A DNA stretch of 64,000 nucleotides from Hyperoplus lanceolatus (GCA_026929865.2 CM049402.1:7869001-7933000), one strand, 5' to 3'. Positions 23,061 through 35,581 are shown, counted from the stretch's first letter. Program-made: numbers and translations. Notes: generated from the sequence alone by a model not told the origin.

Positions 23061-25104
23061 TGGGCTGCAAGACAAGAGCACAGAGACTGTCTACCAAGGA
23101 CAACACAGATGCGAAAAATATTCAACACCTTCACTTTTACAGTGCAGTGAAGTTATGAGTCGAGCTTAGAAGACATTTGCTTAGAAATAAGGTTGTAGCA
23201 AAGATGAATCCTTTGTGTTTCAAAACAGTTTTTCTTGGAAGTGCATATTGAAAGAAAATCCTTCCTCTTGGGTATTGTTCTGTGTTTCTACAGCCCTCAA
23301 AAAACCATCATACCGGGTTGCCTCAAGAAAGAAAAAGTTAAGGATAGTTGTCAGCTATCCATCCACAGTAAATATCCACTGAATAACACACCGTGCATTA
23401 ACTTGGCATGAAAGCAGAAAGTTGCCACCTCAACGAGGTCAGGAGAAATCAGTTCCCATTAGCACAATGCACAGTGCAACCGTGATGCTGTCTAATATGT
23501 GATTCAATAAACAGAGCCTTTGTGTTTACGTACAGAAGTTTCAAAGCATTTCTTTTTCTATCTCGAGAAACCTCTGGCCTTGTTATGCTTGGCAAGGCAA
23601 AAGGCAAAGGCAATTTCAGTATACTATATCCACATCATCCCCGAATATGTAAACACTCCCAAACACCAGGCTCTGACATCCTGTGTTTTTGTACTCACCT
23701 TCCCCTACGCAATGGGGCTTATACAAGCTTTACCAATGTTCTCTGATCTCTCATTCAAGGTTCAACCTGCGGTCCTTTAGTAGAAGAAACGAAAGAGACA
23801 AAGAGTGAAGAGGAGAGTGCAGTAGAAGAGGCACACAAAGGAACTAATGTGATGACAGAGATAACAAAGATGTCAGAGCGGGTTGGAGTGTTCGCAGAGA
23901 AGCAGGGCAGCCAGCGAGGCCAGATGTGTCTCTCTGTATTTTGTCTTCCTGTGACAGAGTGAGAGTGATGTCTGCTTTGATCCAGCGACACAGCATCTGA
24001 CATGTTCTCGCTTCCTATCCGTGCACTCAACACATCCCCACTGGCAAGGCAGAAAGCCCCTTAACACGCGTGGCTGTTCGTAAGCAAAGATAGAACCGTT
24101 GATAAACACACACACCCCCCCCCCCCCCCTTTAAGCCACCTGTCATGGGCTGAATGTGAAGTGATGTGATTACAAAATTGTTATCCATTAACTCTCATCT
24201 TCTTTGGTGTAAGAGCAGCGGGATTTTTCTCCACTTAAGGCGAAAAGCTGCACCGGGAAAAAATGTACATTTGCCCCGACCATCTGCGTGGGAAATGTTT
24301 AACAGCTTGTTCACGTCACACAGTGTTGTCTGCTGAATGCCCAACCTCCAGCCAAGTACATTTTTATCGTTGCAAGAAAAATGGGGCCGGCATGCTTGTT
24401 CGTGTACATGGAGGGGAGAGCTCCCCGGCGGAAATCCACACTCAAACAGTGAGAAAGGCCTGCCGAGGCTCTGTAAACACTGGATAGGTGCTCAGTGCCT
24501 CTGGTTGGATTCATGGAGCTGCTTTCAACTTCTGTTTGTATCCTGGTTGACAGGCAGTGTAAACTCTTCCAGCCTGCGAGTAAAACAAGAATTACTCCAA
24601 TGTTGTTTCAGAGAGGTCTGCCTCCATTCAGAATGGGAGGGGGTTGAGGTACAATACATTCTACTGTGGGTATTCATATCATAATAGGCATGTGCTGTAT
24701 ATGCAGAAGGTGCAGTATTAGTAGCACTCATGTGAGTGTCCTCTAGTCGACAGATTATCTACAACCCACACTAGCAAAAGACATACACTTAAGTACAGTT
24801 AATCAATTTACTGTGCACACTGTGAAATTTGAGTACAATTTTAAAGGGTACGTGTACCTTACATGAATATTTTAATTTTAACACTGCGTTTCAAAAGCAG
24901 GTATCTGTCTGTCCACCCCTTTTTTCCTGATTGAAAAATCTCAACTTCTACCAAATGTGTTGCCATGGAAATGTATTCACGCTCAGATGCTGCAGCCTGC
25001 TAATTTAAGTGATCCCAGACTTGAGGTGGACATTTGTGGTTTTCGATTAGATGTCTGCACCACTTTTGAATAATTTCCACAAAACTTGGTACAGCTACCT
25101 GTGG
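23061..25104. other. No gene seen
   Basis: Unique-looking DNA with a C run (24115-24130). Frames up to 115 codons occur but overlap each other on both strands and show no domain. Confidence 0.55.
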
Positions 25105-25258
25105 TGCCGAGGGTTTGGTATCGTTCTCTTTTATTTCTTGTATTCAATTTTGTGAAGCGCTTGTGTTGCCGCTGTGTTTGAAAAGTGCTTATGAAGTTAC
25201 ATCGCCTGATTTGATAAATAGATGAATAGATTGACTGATTGATTGATTGATTGATTTG
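25105..25258 (+). mobile_element. L2-type LINE 3' tail
   Basis: gtgaagcgcttgtgttgccg, then gaaaagtgctta and a (TGAT)n tail at 25225-25256 resemble the usual end of fish L2-type LINEs (a gcactttg...gtgct...taaat pattern). Only the 3' end is present. Confidence 0.5.
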
Positions 25259-27557
25259 TGCAACCGCCAGGTTAAAACGTTCTCTTGTCTGTCAATTTTT
25301 CTTTTATGACCAATACATCCATAACAAATGACGTTTACTTTGTAGGATGTGTTGGCATGCAACAAGCATCTTCACACTTGATAGTCCACTTATAGTTTGC
25401 TTCCTTGCCAGAATGATACATTGTTTCGTCTTTCATCAGGTTTGGTTCTTTCACACCTATGGTCAATCCAATTCCTCTTAGGTTAAACCTCGTTGGTCAG
25501 ATGTGTCTAGGGGCGGAGCAACAACGTAGTTCCTGAACTGCTCTACAACTGGTCAGACTTTCCATGCAGGTAAACTGCCGAAAGAAACTACAGGAAGTAG
25601 ATTCTGTTTCTCATCCCATAATGCATTAGGCAGCTGGCTTCAGGAGTGCAAAGTGTTTCCTGCAGTTGGGTTCCGATCACATTCTCACCACAAACGGACT
25701 GCTCCAGAGTTTGTTTGGAATCGTACCAAGACCACGTGTTCAACAAGGTCTCGGTACACTTGTTTGGTGAGCTATTGGTGCGCAACCGACTGCGATTGCT
25801 GTATTCTCGTGTTAACGAACCACAGTAAAGGTGGAAACAAACCAGAGTTTGATTCAATCGAACAAACAAAGCAGGTGTGAAACCATTTTGACCATTATGC
25901 CTGACAAACCACCAATGTCTCTCACAGACGGTGACTTTCTCCTTATAGTCTTGTTATATTGCATTCCAAAATAAACTTTATTCTCCATTTCTTAAAGGGT
26001 TGACTGATGATAAACATCTACACTTCTTCTTGACATTTTGCATGCAAAACAAAAAAGTATGATGCTTATTTTAGATTAGACTGTATGAAGTGTGATCTGG
26101 TTTAGTCGGCTCAATTTCAGTTGCAGTTTGTGGATGTGAAGTCCTTAAAGTGCTCAGTAAAAACATCTATGATTCAATGACAACTGACTCAAAGAACCAG
26201 AACCACAACGACTAAATGGAGCTGATGGAGAGTTGACCATAAATTCTGTATAATGACTAATATATGTTTTATTGCCACTACTTAAGTAGAAGATATGAAA
26301 ACCTATTCCATCTCTGGCCTCAATGTTGTCATTAAATGCGCCAGTGGGTTGAAGTCGCTGTACCATTAATCTGATTTATCTGATCTTGAATATTTTTTTG
26401 GTCCAAGGAACTGCAGGTGCATTCTGCTCATGTAGAGGCACTTAATCATAACAACATCATTTTCCCTTTAACATTAGACACTGTCTGAGTGTAGTGCTTT
26501 TGACACTAAAAGTACCTGGGTTATATAACCAGCTCCTCTATTAATTTCTCTTGTCTTGTGTTGGACTGCGCCTGTCATACTGAAACATATACAACCTGTG
26601 TCCTTATAAGTGCCTCTTATCAGCAGCATCTGTCATAAAGAATCAAATTGGGCTGCTGATGCACGCACAGCTGATCCCTCACCCCCGGGGCTTGATCCAA
26701 AGAAAATATAGCAATCGTGTGAGCCGTGGATTTAGTCTGGGTGGTGTTTATCCACCAAGCTGTTCGGGTTACCACGGAGGATATTGTTCAGATTCCCTGT
26801 TGTGTAGAGCAGTGCTTAGAATAATAAATGTCTGTCTGGATCCTCAAGCCCATGTTGTCTTCCATATGGAGGAGGACATGGGAATACAGATGTAAAGCTA
26901 CCCACAGTGAAGCAGTTGGTAGACGGGATTATCATGGAATCATCACCATCTGAAGGCATGGAAGTTCATCAATCAAATGTGAAGACAATGTGTTGAATTA
27001 GGAGAAGCCGTCTGGCATACGATTTGTGCCACCTGGCAGCATAATTTAAACCTTCTACAAGGAACTCTTTAATGTTTATCAAACAGTCTAATGTTTCCTC
27101 TGATTATTAATGATCTGTAACAGCAAACGAGAACATCAGAGAAAATAATGCCATTTTTTACTTAATCAAAGTTTACTTTGCTTCACCGTTGTCAATTATT
27201 TGTCTGATAGTCAAATGTTAAAACGTTACCTCATGGCAACGCATCCTGCAGTCTCTCTTTCAATCGCTTCCTTAATAGATGCACTCGCTGCCGACACACG
27301 CTAGCAAAGATATTTAGGAAAGTAGGCACTGGTGTCATAAAAAACACTACTGCAGTTGTCCACAAAACTAACGCTAGAATCCACAAAAACTGAAAGCTCC
27401 TCGTAGTCACTTTGAATAGGATCTAAATTCTGTTCAAATCAAACAGTGACGTCACATACATATCAAAAGTTAATGCCCAATCTCTATGAGGCAATGACAT
27501 TAACTACAGTAGTTTGAAAAAGTGGGACTGAAATTATAAATGTATATTATATATTAT
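25259..27557. other. No gene seen
   Basis: Unique-looking AT-rich DNA without recognised coding, RNA or element ends. Confidence 0.6.
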
Positions 27558-27937
27558 TAGGGCTGTTAAACAATTACAATTTTTAATCAGATTAATCACA
27601 GGATTCTGTGGATTAATCACGATTAATCACGATTAATTTTACCATTCGAAATATGCCCGAAAAATTCGAATTTTCTCTGTATATTGTTGTACGAACGGAA
27701 AGATAAAGGACAGAAGGTGGATGTACATTTAAAATTAGAATTTTTATTAATTGAAAATCCAAATGATGGTTTTAATACTGAAAATAAATTTAAATCAAAC
27801 TAAAATATATACCTACCACATAATTCAATTGGTCTCTCTCTTTACTATGTCTTTGGGCAAATATAAGCTATATAATGGCATTTATTTGGTGAATCTATAG
27901 GTTGTGCATACTTGGATACAACTTGATTACAGTCCGC

Positions 27938-27978
<41 letters not shown>

Positions 27979-28394
27979 TAGGGGACTGTTCATTTGTGCC
28001 AGGAAGCCAACGTTATGTTGATGTCTACTCACACACACACCTCTGAAAACTGCAGACGTTTGTGTCCTCGCGGGCTCTGAACAGAGCAGACAATGTTTCT
28101 CCTCCTGACATCAACTGTCACCCGCGGCAGTTGATTTTATATACTATCTATGCCCCCGACACAGACGTGACCGTTAGCAGTTTAAAACACGGCACGGGCT
28201 AGCGTGCTGTTATGTTTGGCTGCGCGCAGCTACTGATCCTGGGCAGCCGCAACGTTTGAGTGGCTGTAGTACAGAGCCGGTGGGATGCACGGGGCGGATC
28301 AATCTTCACATGCGTTAATTGCGATAAAAAAAATTAACGCATTAATTCCAGAAATTAATCACCCTGCGTTAACGCGATAATTTTGACAGCCCTA
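27558..28394. mobile_element. hAT MITE with perfect 8-bp duplication
   Basis: Ends are tagggctgttaaacaatta and the inverted ataattttgacagccctat region. Identical tatattat octamers flank it (27550-27557 and 28395-28402). Subterminal gattaatcac repeats (27606-27635) occur as in other fish elements of this type. The 837 bp carry no transposase. A (GT)n tract (27940-27976) has grown inside. Confidence 0.92.
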
Positions 28395-28835
28395 TATATT
28401 ATTTGATAGATGCATGCCTTTTAAGTATAATGTAATATAATAAATAGGCCTTTTTGCTTTCTTTGGCTTTCTTCCGAGTTGGGAATAAACTTACTGGAGA
28501 AGAAACATTTTGTGTATTATGATTTACCCACTGCTATTGCTTTACATAATATGAATACACAGTGTACATGGTGGTAGTTAGTGTCAGATGTACTCAGCAT
28601 CACACATTTAATGACTGGGTGTTTCTAAGATTATAGCTTTGTCTACTCTAACTAAAGGATCGTTCAGTCCTGATTCCAGTTCTTCCCTTGAGGCTCCGAG
28701 GCTCATTCAGCCAGCGAGGCATTCTTAATACTGAATTTCCACACTCTATCAGATAGGGTTTTCTGCAGAGAAATGTGGACTCTCCAGTCACCATGACCGA
28801 TGCTAGTTTATAATCCACCTCAAAATTATCTAGTA
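28395..28835. other. No gene seen
   Basis: Unique-looking spacer between two transposons. Confidence 0.6.
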
Positions 28836-29324
28836 TTAAAAGTCACATATTATGCTAATTGCAGGTTTTAATTTGTAATGTGGGTACTAAAAACAGTTTT
28901 CATGGTGTAGTGTCCATTGCTGAATCCCTTCTATTCAGCCTCTGTCTGAAATGCTCCGTTTTAGAGCCTGTCTCTTTAAGCCCCGCCTTCCAAAAAGCCC
29001 AGTCTGCTCTCATGGGCCCTAACTGCCGGTTTGACTTTACCTACCAGTTAGATTCAGGGGTATCTGGGGGTGTGCATAGTACAGGTGGGGGTTGTGCTAA
29101 GTTTGGTTGGTAGTAGGGGGCGCGATTTTTCCCCTAATGACTCCATAAGGGGAGATAAATCTGACTGGGGTTTTTGAACACAGATTTTTTAGAAAGGTGG
29201 TGGTGGGGTTGAAGAGTGAGGGTTGTTTTTACTCATACTTTGGGAGTCCCCAGTCACACCGGGGAACCATATTAATGTTGAAAAACCATGAAAAAGTGCA
29301 TTTTGCATAAAGGGTGACCTTTAA
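28836..29324. mobile_element. TTAA-bounded MITE (family A), complete
   Basis: Begins TTAAAAGTCACATATTATGC (28836) and ends gcataaagggtgacctttaa (29324). The inverted ends finish in TTAA, the target of piggyBac and Kolobok transposases. Internal blocks agcccagtctgctct, caggggtatctggg and aaatctgactggggttttt recur at 44310-44617. No coding capacity is credible. Confidence 0.85.
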
Positions 29325-29755
29325 AGCTTTTCAGAAATCTTCAAAAACAAAATGTGATTGGATTTGTTTCAACCTTACTTGCTTCATCCCTGACTTAAAG
29401 TAAAGTACCATCATTGGTTCATTAATAACCAAGTTCAGATAATGTTGTGACAACCATAGAAACACTGTCCTTCTTTCCCCAAAAAATGTGTCCAGCCCAG
29501 TCACAGCATACACATCCTTTCCTGTTTGGACTTTTCCTGTCTCTGCTCTTTCCTGCTTAACCGTCCTGTTATGTTCATTTGTCAGGAACAGGAATGGTGT
29601 TCCGGGTCAATTTGCATGTTTAAATCTCCAAAAGATGTCCTAAACCAAAACAATTCCTAACAAGCAGTGTGCACATGTCATTACCAACTCCATTACTAAC
29701 TATTCTATCAATATTTAGTGCAATTTAGTGTTCCTTACCTCTAACAGGTAATGGT

Positions 29756-30140
29756 TCAATAAGGATAATTCACTCGTTTTTCATTAAAAAACTTTCTTTC
29801 ATTCAAACTTTTTTTGTAATGTTTCACCACTTTATTACTTTTGAAACACTGGAGAACATGTGAAAAGTCTCCACAGACATTGTGGCTTGAAATATAGCCC
29901 TGCCTGTCTCTGCATCCCACATACTGGCTGTCAATTGATCCTTCAACCCCAGCCAGGATGAGGAGCCCCAAATACGCATCTAAATGTGTTTTGTCCAGCT
30001 CCTTCCACTTTTCCCCAAAAACACACCTCCCTTCTAGATTAGTCATTTCCAGAATGAATTTCTATATTGAATCTGGCATGACCAGCTCAAAAGCTGACTT
30101 GATGTCAGTCACACGAGTCAGTGCCATCCTAGTGGGCCCT
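29756..30140 (-). pseudogene. piggyBac transposase central fragment
   Basis: The minus strand reads MALTRVTDIKSAFELVMPDS, a stop, then KFILEMTNLEGRCVFGEKW and LDAYLGLLILAGV. This matches the piggyBac DDE_Tnp_1_7 segment (SAFQLF...ILEMTNLEGRRVFG..W..LD...LQAYIGLLILAGV). The catalytic aspartates further on are gone: the frame ends at a run unlike the family (near 29760). The original enzyme cuts and pastes at TTAA. Confidence 0.85.
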
Positions 30141-30150
30141 GGCACTGTCT

Positions 30151-30674
30151 TTAAAGGTCACATATTATGCTAAATGCACTTTTTAAATGTGTTCTAACAT
30201 ATCCATGGGTACACGGTGTGCCTAGAGACTGCCAAAATATTTAAAAAAATAACAATATCTCCTTTTCTCACTCTCCCCCTTTCTGAAACCCCCACCCCTC
30301 CCCCCCAATATACTCCAGTCAGAATTCTCCTCGTTTCTGACCTCACAAACTGGAAAGCCAGAAGCTTCCACTGTGCAGCCCACACCCCTATTTCTTATTG
30401 GTCCACGGCCCTGACAGACAGAGGGCGAGGCGTATCTGGCTTCGCTTCCGGACAGGGGGCGGGGGGAGCTCAAAGATTGTATATTTACGAGGGGAGCTGC
30501 AGCTCTTTTTAAAAAATACGCCATTGTGAGATTAGCTGAACATCAGCATAGTACAATAAATTATCTGAAAGTTTTTTTTCAGCAAACAATTAAAGAAAAA
30601 CGTATTAGGGACCACTAAGACCATATAATATGGTGTATAATAGAACCGAAAAGTGTATAATATGGGAGCTTTAA
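30151..30674. mobile_element. TTAA-bounded MITE (family A-like), inside piggyBac
   Basis: Begins TTAAAGGTCACATATTATGC and ends ataatatgggagctttaa at TTAA 30671-30674. The ends match family A, but the interior differs from 28836-29324. Length is 524 bp. It separates the piggyBac central and N-terminal pieces. Confidence 0.8.
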
Positions 30675-31041
30675 GGTGAAACTCGAAAAATTTGAATATC
30701 GTGCAAAAGTTAATTTATTTCAGTAATTTGACTCAAAAGGTGACTAATATATTACATAGACCCATTACATGAATGGTGAGATATTCAAAGCCTTTATGTG
30801 TTATAAATTAGATTATTATGGTTTACACAACTTATGAAAACCCCAAATTTAAAATCTCTGAAAATTTGAATATTATGTGAAATCAATAAAAAAAAATATT
30901 TTTAATACAGAAATATCCGCCCTCTATAAAGTATAATCATTCATGTGTACTCAGTACTTGGTTTGGGTCCATTTTGCATGACTTATTGCCTCAATTCCAA
31001 TTAATTTTCCATGATATTCTAATTATATGAGTTTCACCTGT
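30672..31041. mobile_element. Tc1/mariner-type deletion derivative
   Basis: Starts aggtgaaactcgaaaaattt and ends atatgagtttcacctgta, inverted ends of a Tc1-like family with long terminal repeats (gaaaaccccaaatttaaaat inside). It runs up to tgacttattgcctcaattcc, a transposon-internal segment, then jumps straight to the other end. No transposase remains. It abuts the right TTAA of the MITE, so the TA target probably lay in that TTAA. Confidence 0.75.
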
Positions 31042-31172
31042 ATGTTTTCTGCAGACAGGTTTGCCTGACGCATATTTGGGGATGAATTTCACCATTTTTT
31101 TACATGAATGTCTTGCTTGGAGGAATAGGAATAGCAATTCCCTTATCTGGTTCAAAATCAGAATCATTAGAA

Positions 31173-31330
31173 TCAGAATTTAGCTTGAGATACATCCTCC
31201 TCTATTTCACTAGCATGATCAATGATGACTTCCAGAGCCTCCCGGACTGTCAACCTTTTGTTTCTGCTGCTCACTTTGTAAAGGTCTGCCTGACAGAGTG
31301 TAATGTTGGTAGGACTCCCATGCAGCGAAT
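31173..31330 (-). pseudogene. piggyBac transposase N-terminal fragment
   Basis: The minus strand reads NKRLTVREALEVIIDHASEI followed by EEDVSQ, which fits the N-terminal acidic leader (RRYTxxEALxxIxDEDSD..ED) of fish piggyBac transposases. It lies 5' of the central fragment in the same orientation and is followed by stops. Confidence 0.65.
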
Positions 31331-31435
31331 ATTTATATGCTGTGCCCCTCCCCTGTTGAGTGTCCACTGAATGTGGGTGGAGTTTTCCCAAGGGAACATA
31401 AATGGTTCCCGTCAAAAGTCATAACACTTGCAACT

Positions 31436-31502
31436 GTGTGTGTGTTTGTGTGTGTGTGTGTGGGTGTGTGTGTGTGCGTGTGTGGGCGTGTGTGCGTGTG
31501 TG
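31436..31502. repeat. Imperfect (TG)n microsatellite
   Basis: TG units with tttg, ggg and gcg interruptions, inside the piggyBac copy. Confidence 0.93.
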
Positions 31503-31794
31503 AGATTTGGGTGAAATATGTTTCACAGTTCTAAAGAAAGAAATAGTCTTACATTTCTGACACCCTTTTACCTCCAGTTTTACTGCTGGGTCAAATTGAC
31601 CCGAACAGTATCTATGTGATGTAAACATGCGGGGGGTGGTTTCAAATGTGTGAGATGAAATATTTTCATATTATATGTTGAATACACTAATTAAGGCAAG
31701 CAGAAGAAGTTTCATACTGAAAAAAATATTTTAAGTATTTTTCCCAGATCTTCAAATTTTGAAACGGGTCAATTTGACATTACAGGAGGGTTAA

Positions 31795-32148
31795 CTCTGT
31801 TTGTCTAAAACGTCTGTGTATTAGATGTCGCATTCTGCAGCAGTTGGCAGGTGCTGCCCGGAGGTAGAAAACAGGTGGGATTGCTATTGATTTTCTCCAT
31901 GAGCTGCTGCTCCATGTGCATAAAATATTTAAAAGGGAAAAGGCAGAAAAGAAGGGAAGAAAGGCCAGATGTGTTCATTGCAGCTCGCTGGAGCAGAAGT
32001 TCTCATCCTGGAGTTTCTCTCTGGCTGATTCTGTAACCTCAAACCCTGTCTAACCACACATAAGCTCTGTACACCTCATGAAGTCTTTCATCAAGTAATA
32101 GTGTAGTCCTGCTTTAAAATGGTTGATTTTAAAATAGTAAGCATCAAG

Positions 32149-32189
<41 letters not shown>

Positions 32190-32867
32190 CGTGTGTGTGT
32201 TGCATGTGTATGAGTACAATACATCAGCACAGAATTGATTCAGCATTGCTGGCAGTGCAGATTTGTTGATGAATCACTGTAATTTGCAGTGCCTGCAGAA
32301 GAAGAGGCGACGCGCCACGGACTATTAAAAACAGCAGCAATGCATTGATTACCATAGCAGGTAATTGCTCTGTGAAGATAGAAATCAGTGCTAATCCCAG
32401 GCCTGGTTTTTTTGAAACAAGTAAAACTTTTGATCTCCCCACGGCGGGTTTGTGAAAAAAGCCCAGCCATGCCAAGAGAGATAAGCTGTGGACTAAAGTG
32501 GACTAAATCAATTGCTGCAGTGGGTTAATTGCTTTTCTCTGCATGTCTAGCACATTTGAAGAGTGTGGAGGAGGGGGGTTGTTTTTATATTGATTCACTG
32601 CACAAGGAAGATTTTAATTCCCCCCCCCCCCCCACAAAAACCTCTCTTGGCAGTCTGAGGTTAGCAAATCCAATTATGTGGTCTTGTCCCCGAAATTTAA
32701 ACTCAAACCACAGGAGAACCATGATATTGGAATGAGTGACATGAGTTAGTGGTCCCCTTTTGAGATTTTGAATGACTTGGAGATAAGGATCAATGGATCA
32801 AGGTCGCATTCTCCCAGATAATGAACAGGTTGAGGAAGGCTCGCATTCTGTGTCCTCTGTGGAACTA
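31795..32867. other. No gene seen; microsatellite and C run
   Basis: Contains (TG)n at 32153-32201 and a C run at 32620-32633. Otherwise unique-looking. Confidence 0.6.
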
Positions 32868-32917
32868 TACGGAAGAGTGTCAGGGCCATGGGAGGGAAAA
32901 TAGATGAGAGGAGGATG

Positions 32918-32953
<36 letters not shown>

Positions 32954-32956
<3 letters not shown>

Positions 32957-34564
32957 GTCCTTTTCAAAAAATGTGCATATTGTGATAAAGTTGATTATTT
33001 TCCATAATGTAATGATAATAATTGAACTTTCATATATTTTAGATTCATTGCACACCAACTGAAATATTTCAGGTCTTTTGTTGTTTTAATACTGATGATT
33101 TTGGCATACAGCTCATGAAAACCCCAAATTCCTATCTCAAAAAATTAGCATATCATGAAAAGGTCCTCTAAACGAGCTCTTAACCTAATCATCTGAATCA
33201 ACTAATTAACTCTAAACACCTGCAAAAGATTCCTGAGGCTTTTAAAAACTCCCAGCCTGGTTCATTACTCAAAACTGCAATCATGGGTAAGACTGCCGAC
33301 CTGACTGCTGTCCAGAAGGCCATCATTGACACCCTCAAGCAAGAGGGTAAGACACAGAAAGAAATTTCTGAGCGAATAGGCTGTTCCCAGAGTACTGTAT
33401 CAAGGCACTTCAGTGGGAAGTCTGTGGGAAGGAAAAAGTGTGTCAGAAAACGCTGCACAACCAGAAGAGGTGACCGGACCCTGATGAGGATTGTGGAGAA
33501 GGGCCGATTCCAGACCTTGGGGGACCTGCGGAAGCAGTGGACTGAGTCTGGAGTAGAAACATCCAGAGCCACCGTGCACAGGTGTGTGCAGGAAATGGGC
33601 TACAGGTGCCGCATTCCCCAGGTCAAGCCACTTTTGAACCAGAAACAGCGGCAGAAGCGCCTGTCCTGGGCTACAGAGAAGCAGCACTGGACTGTTGCTC
33701 AGTGGTCCAAAGTACTTTTTTCGGATGAAAGCAAATTTTGCATGTCATTCGGAAATCAAGGTGCCAGAGTCTGGAGGAAGACTGGGGAGAAGGAAATGCC
33801 AAAATGCCTGAAGTCCATTGTCAAGTACCCAGTAGTCAGTGATGGTCTGGGGTGCCATGTCAGCTGCTGGTGTTGGTCCACTGTGTTTTATCAAAGGCAG
33901 GGTCAATGCAGCTAGCTATCAGGAGATTTTGGAGCACTTCATGCTTCCATCTGCTGAAAAGCTTTATGGAGATGACGATTTCATTTTTCAACAAGACCTG
34001 GCACCTGCTCACAGTGCCAAAACCACTGGTAAATGGTTTACTGACCATGGTATTACTGTGCTCAATTGGCCTGCCAACTCTCCTGACCTGAACCCCATAG
34101 AGAATCTGTGGGATATTGTGAAGAGGAAGTTGAGAGACACCAGACCCAACACTGTGGATGAGCTTAAGGCCGCTATCGAAGCATCCTGGGCCTCCATAAC
34201 ACCTCAGCAGTGCCACAGGCTGATTGCCTCCATGCCACGCCGCATTGAAGCAGTCATTTCTGCGAAAGGATTCCCGACCAAGTATTGAGTGCATAACTGA
34301 AAATAATTATTTGAAGGTTGACTTTTTTGTATTAAAAACACTTTTCTTTTATTGATCGGATGAAATATGCTAATTTTTTGAGATAGGGATTTTTGGTTTT
34401 TCTTTACTTTTTTGCCAAAATCATCAATATTAAAACAATAAAAGGCTTGAACTACTTCAGTTGTGTGTAATGAATCTAAAATATATAAAAGTCTAATGTT
34501 TATCAGTATATTACAGAAAATATTGAACTTTATCACAATATGCTAATTTTTTGAGAAGGACCTG
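32954..34564 (+). mobile_element. Tc1 transposon, full length, one transposase frameshift
   Basis: Begins CAGGTCCTTTTCAAAAAATG and ends gaggac-type aaggacctg (34564), flanked by TA (32952-32953 and 34565-34566), the Tc1/mariner target. Terminal inverted repeats are about 200 bp (32954-33160 and 34358-34564), each with an inner copy of the tctcaaaaaattagcatat motif, the arrangement called IR/DR in fish Tc1 elements. The 1611 bp length is usual for the group. One transposase gene is on the plus strand. Confidence 0.95.
33283..34288 (+). pseudogene. Tc1 transposase (DD34E), broken by one frameshift
   Basis: Tc1-type cut-and-paste transposase, acting in the nucleus on its own terminal repeats. 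The first frame (33283 to about 33830, from ATG after gcaatc) holds the paired-like DNA-binding domain: helix-turn-helix at residues 11-45 (QKEISERIGCSQSTVSRHF), a GRKK linker near 49-52 and a second helix-turn-helix at about 65-105. It also holds the first catalytic Asp in LFSDESKF (residue 148). The second frame (33839-34288) continues with MVWGAMSAAG, the second Asp in FQQDLAPAH and the Glu in SPDLNPIENLW, 34 residues apart. The combined length matches the usual 340 residues or so. The frame shifts by one near 33825-33840. I saw no in-frame stops elsewhere, so the copy is young. Confidence 0.93.
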
Positions 34565-34820
34565 TATATAATTGTGCCCTTTGAGAAAAAAGACGAAAAT
34601 GTCAAGAGTAAAGTCGAAATGTTGAGATAAAGTGAATCATCTTTCCGAATTTACCGCAGTCTTTACCCATTGAGTTTATTCTCGACATTGTATTTTGTCT
34701 AGATACTCAGCGTTGTATTTCAATTTTATTTCCACAAGTCGAATTTATTCTTGAAATGCATAATGAAAAAAACCCTGTCTTCCTCACTTTTTTCTCTCCC
34801 TTGTGACCCTAATACTCACC

Positions 34821-35581
34821 CACAGTGGAGGACTTCAGGAAATAGGAGATGGGAACAATGGAAAGACACACGCTATGACTTATTGAACAGGCGCTGAGAC
34901 ATCCAGTGTTGCATGTACCAAACCAAGAATGCCCTTTTCAGTGTTTCCTTAGTTGTATGGTGCGTTGACACTGTGGAAGGACAAAACACAATGCATAATG
35001 GATACTGTGTCGAGGAGCTGTGCCGAGCTGGAGCGAAAGTGAAATATAGTATTGGACAGCAGGGGTGTGATGGCTCAGGCTAACGGCTCAATACCTTGTC
35101 TCCGGTGCATCTGCTTAGGAAATACTGGATGTGCCTCGTATCAAGCGTAAGCTCAAAAAGTCAAACAACAAAGCAATGTCCTTGAATAAGCCCCATTTCT
35201 ATACCATTTTGAAGTCATTCATTTTTCCCGAAATTGTAATGTTCCAGCAGCACAGTTTGACTCAATCTGTCGGGGGAATGCCTGTCAACAGCAGCGCAGC
35301 AAGTATTATATTGTATATTTAAACTATGTAACTGGGGCAAAGGACTCATGAATAAAATAAAAAGAAATCAGAAAATAAGTTCGACTCTCTATGTGCATTG
35401 AATATCCGTAGGTTTATTGCCTATTTGTCTCATGCTGGTTCCAACAGTCGCGTTGAATCTATAGTGTGAAACAACATACAGTAGAAAATGACTGGTAATC
35501 ATGGCTGTGCTAGGATGCATTCACCCCCTCAGCACAAATCCTGTTCCCTCCAGGTTTCCATTGCCCACACCAGTCTCCATA
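34821..35581. other. No gene seen
   Basis: Unique-looking AT-rich DNA. Confidence 0.6.

Larger units (their letters stand above)
29557..31794 (-). mobile_element. piggyBac-type transposon, decayed, minus orientation
   Basis: Inverted ends ttaaccgtcctgttatgttc (29557) and cattacaggagggttaa (ending 31794) both finish in TTAA, the duplicated target of piggyBac. Minus-strand translations give transposase N-terminal (31330-31173) and central (30140-29760) pieces. Between them lie a family A MITE (30151-30674) and a Tc1-like MITE (30674-31041). A (TG)n tract (31436-31502) is in the 5' part. The 2238 bp cannot code for a functional enzyme. Confidence 0.88.
32868..34820. mobile_element. MITE family F split by a Tc1 element
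   Basis: The left flank (32868-32922: gaagagtgtcagggccatgg, gagggaaaa) and right flank (34566-34820: gtcgaaatgttgag, tctctcccttgtgaccctaa, tactc) are inverted relatives and match the two ends of the intact copy at 43157-43684. A (TA)n tract (32923-32953) lies at the insertion point. Confidence 0.7.

Noticed and set aside
23755-24684. Overlapping frames of 80-115 codons on both strands
   Set aside because: No shared codon bias, domain or splice context; lengths are within chance for this size of window.
33198-34294. Long minus-strand frames (124, 95 and 144 codons)
   Set aside because: They are shadows of the Tc1 transposase on the plus strand.
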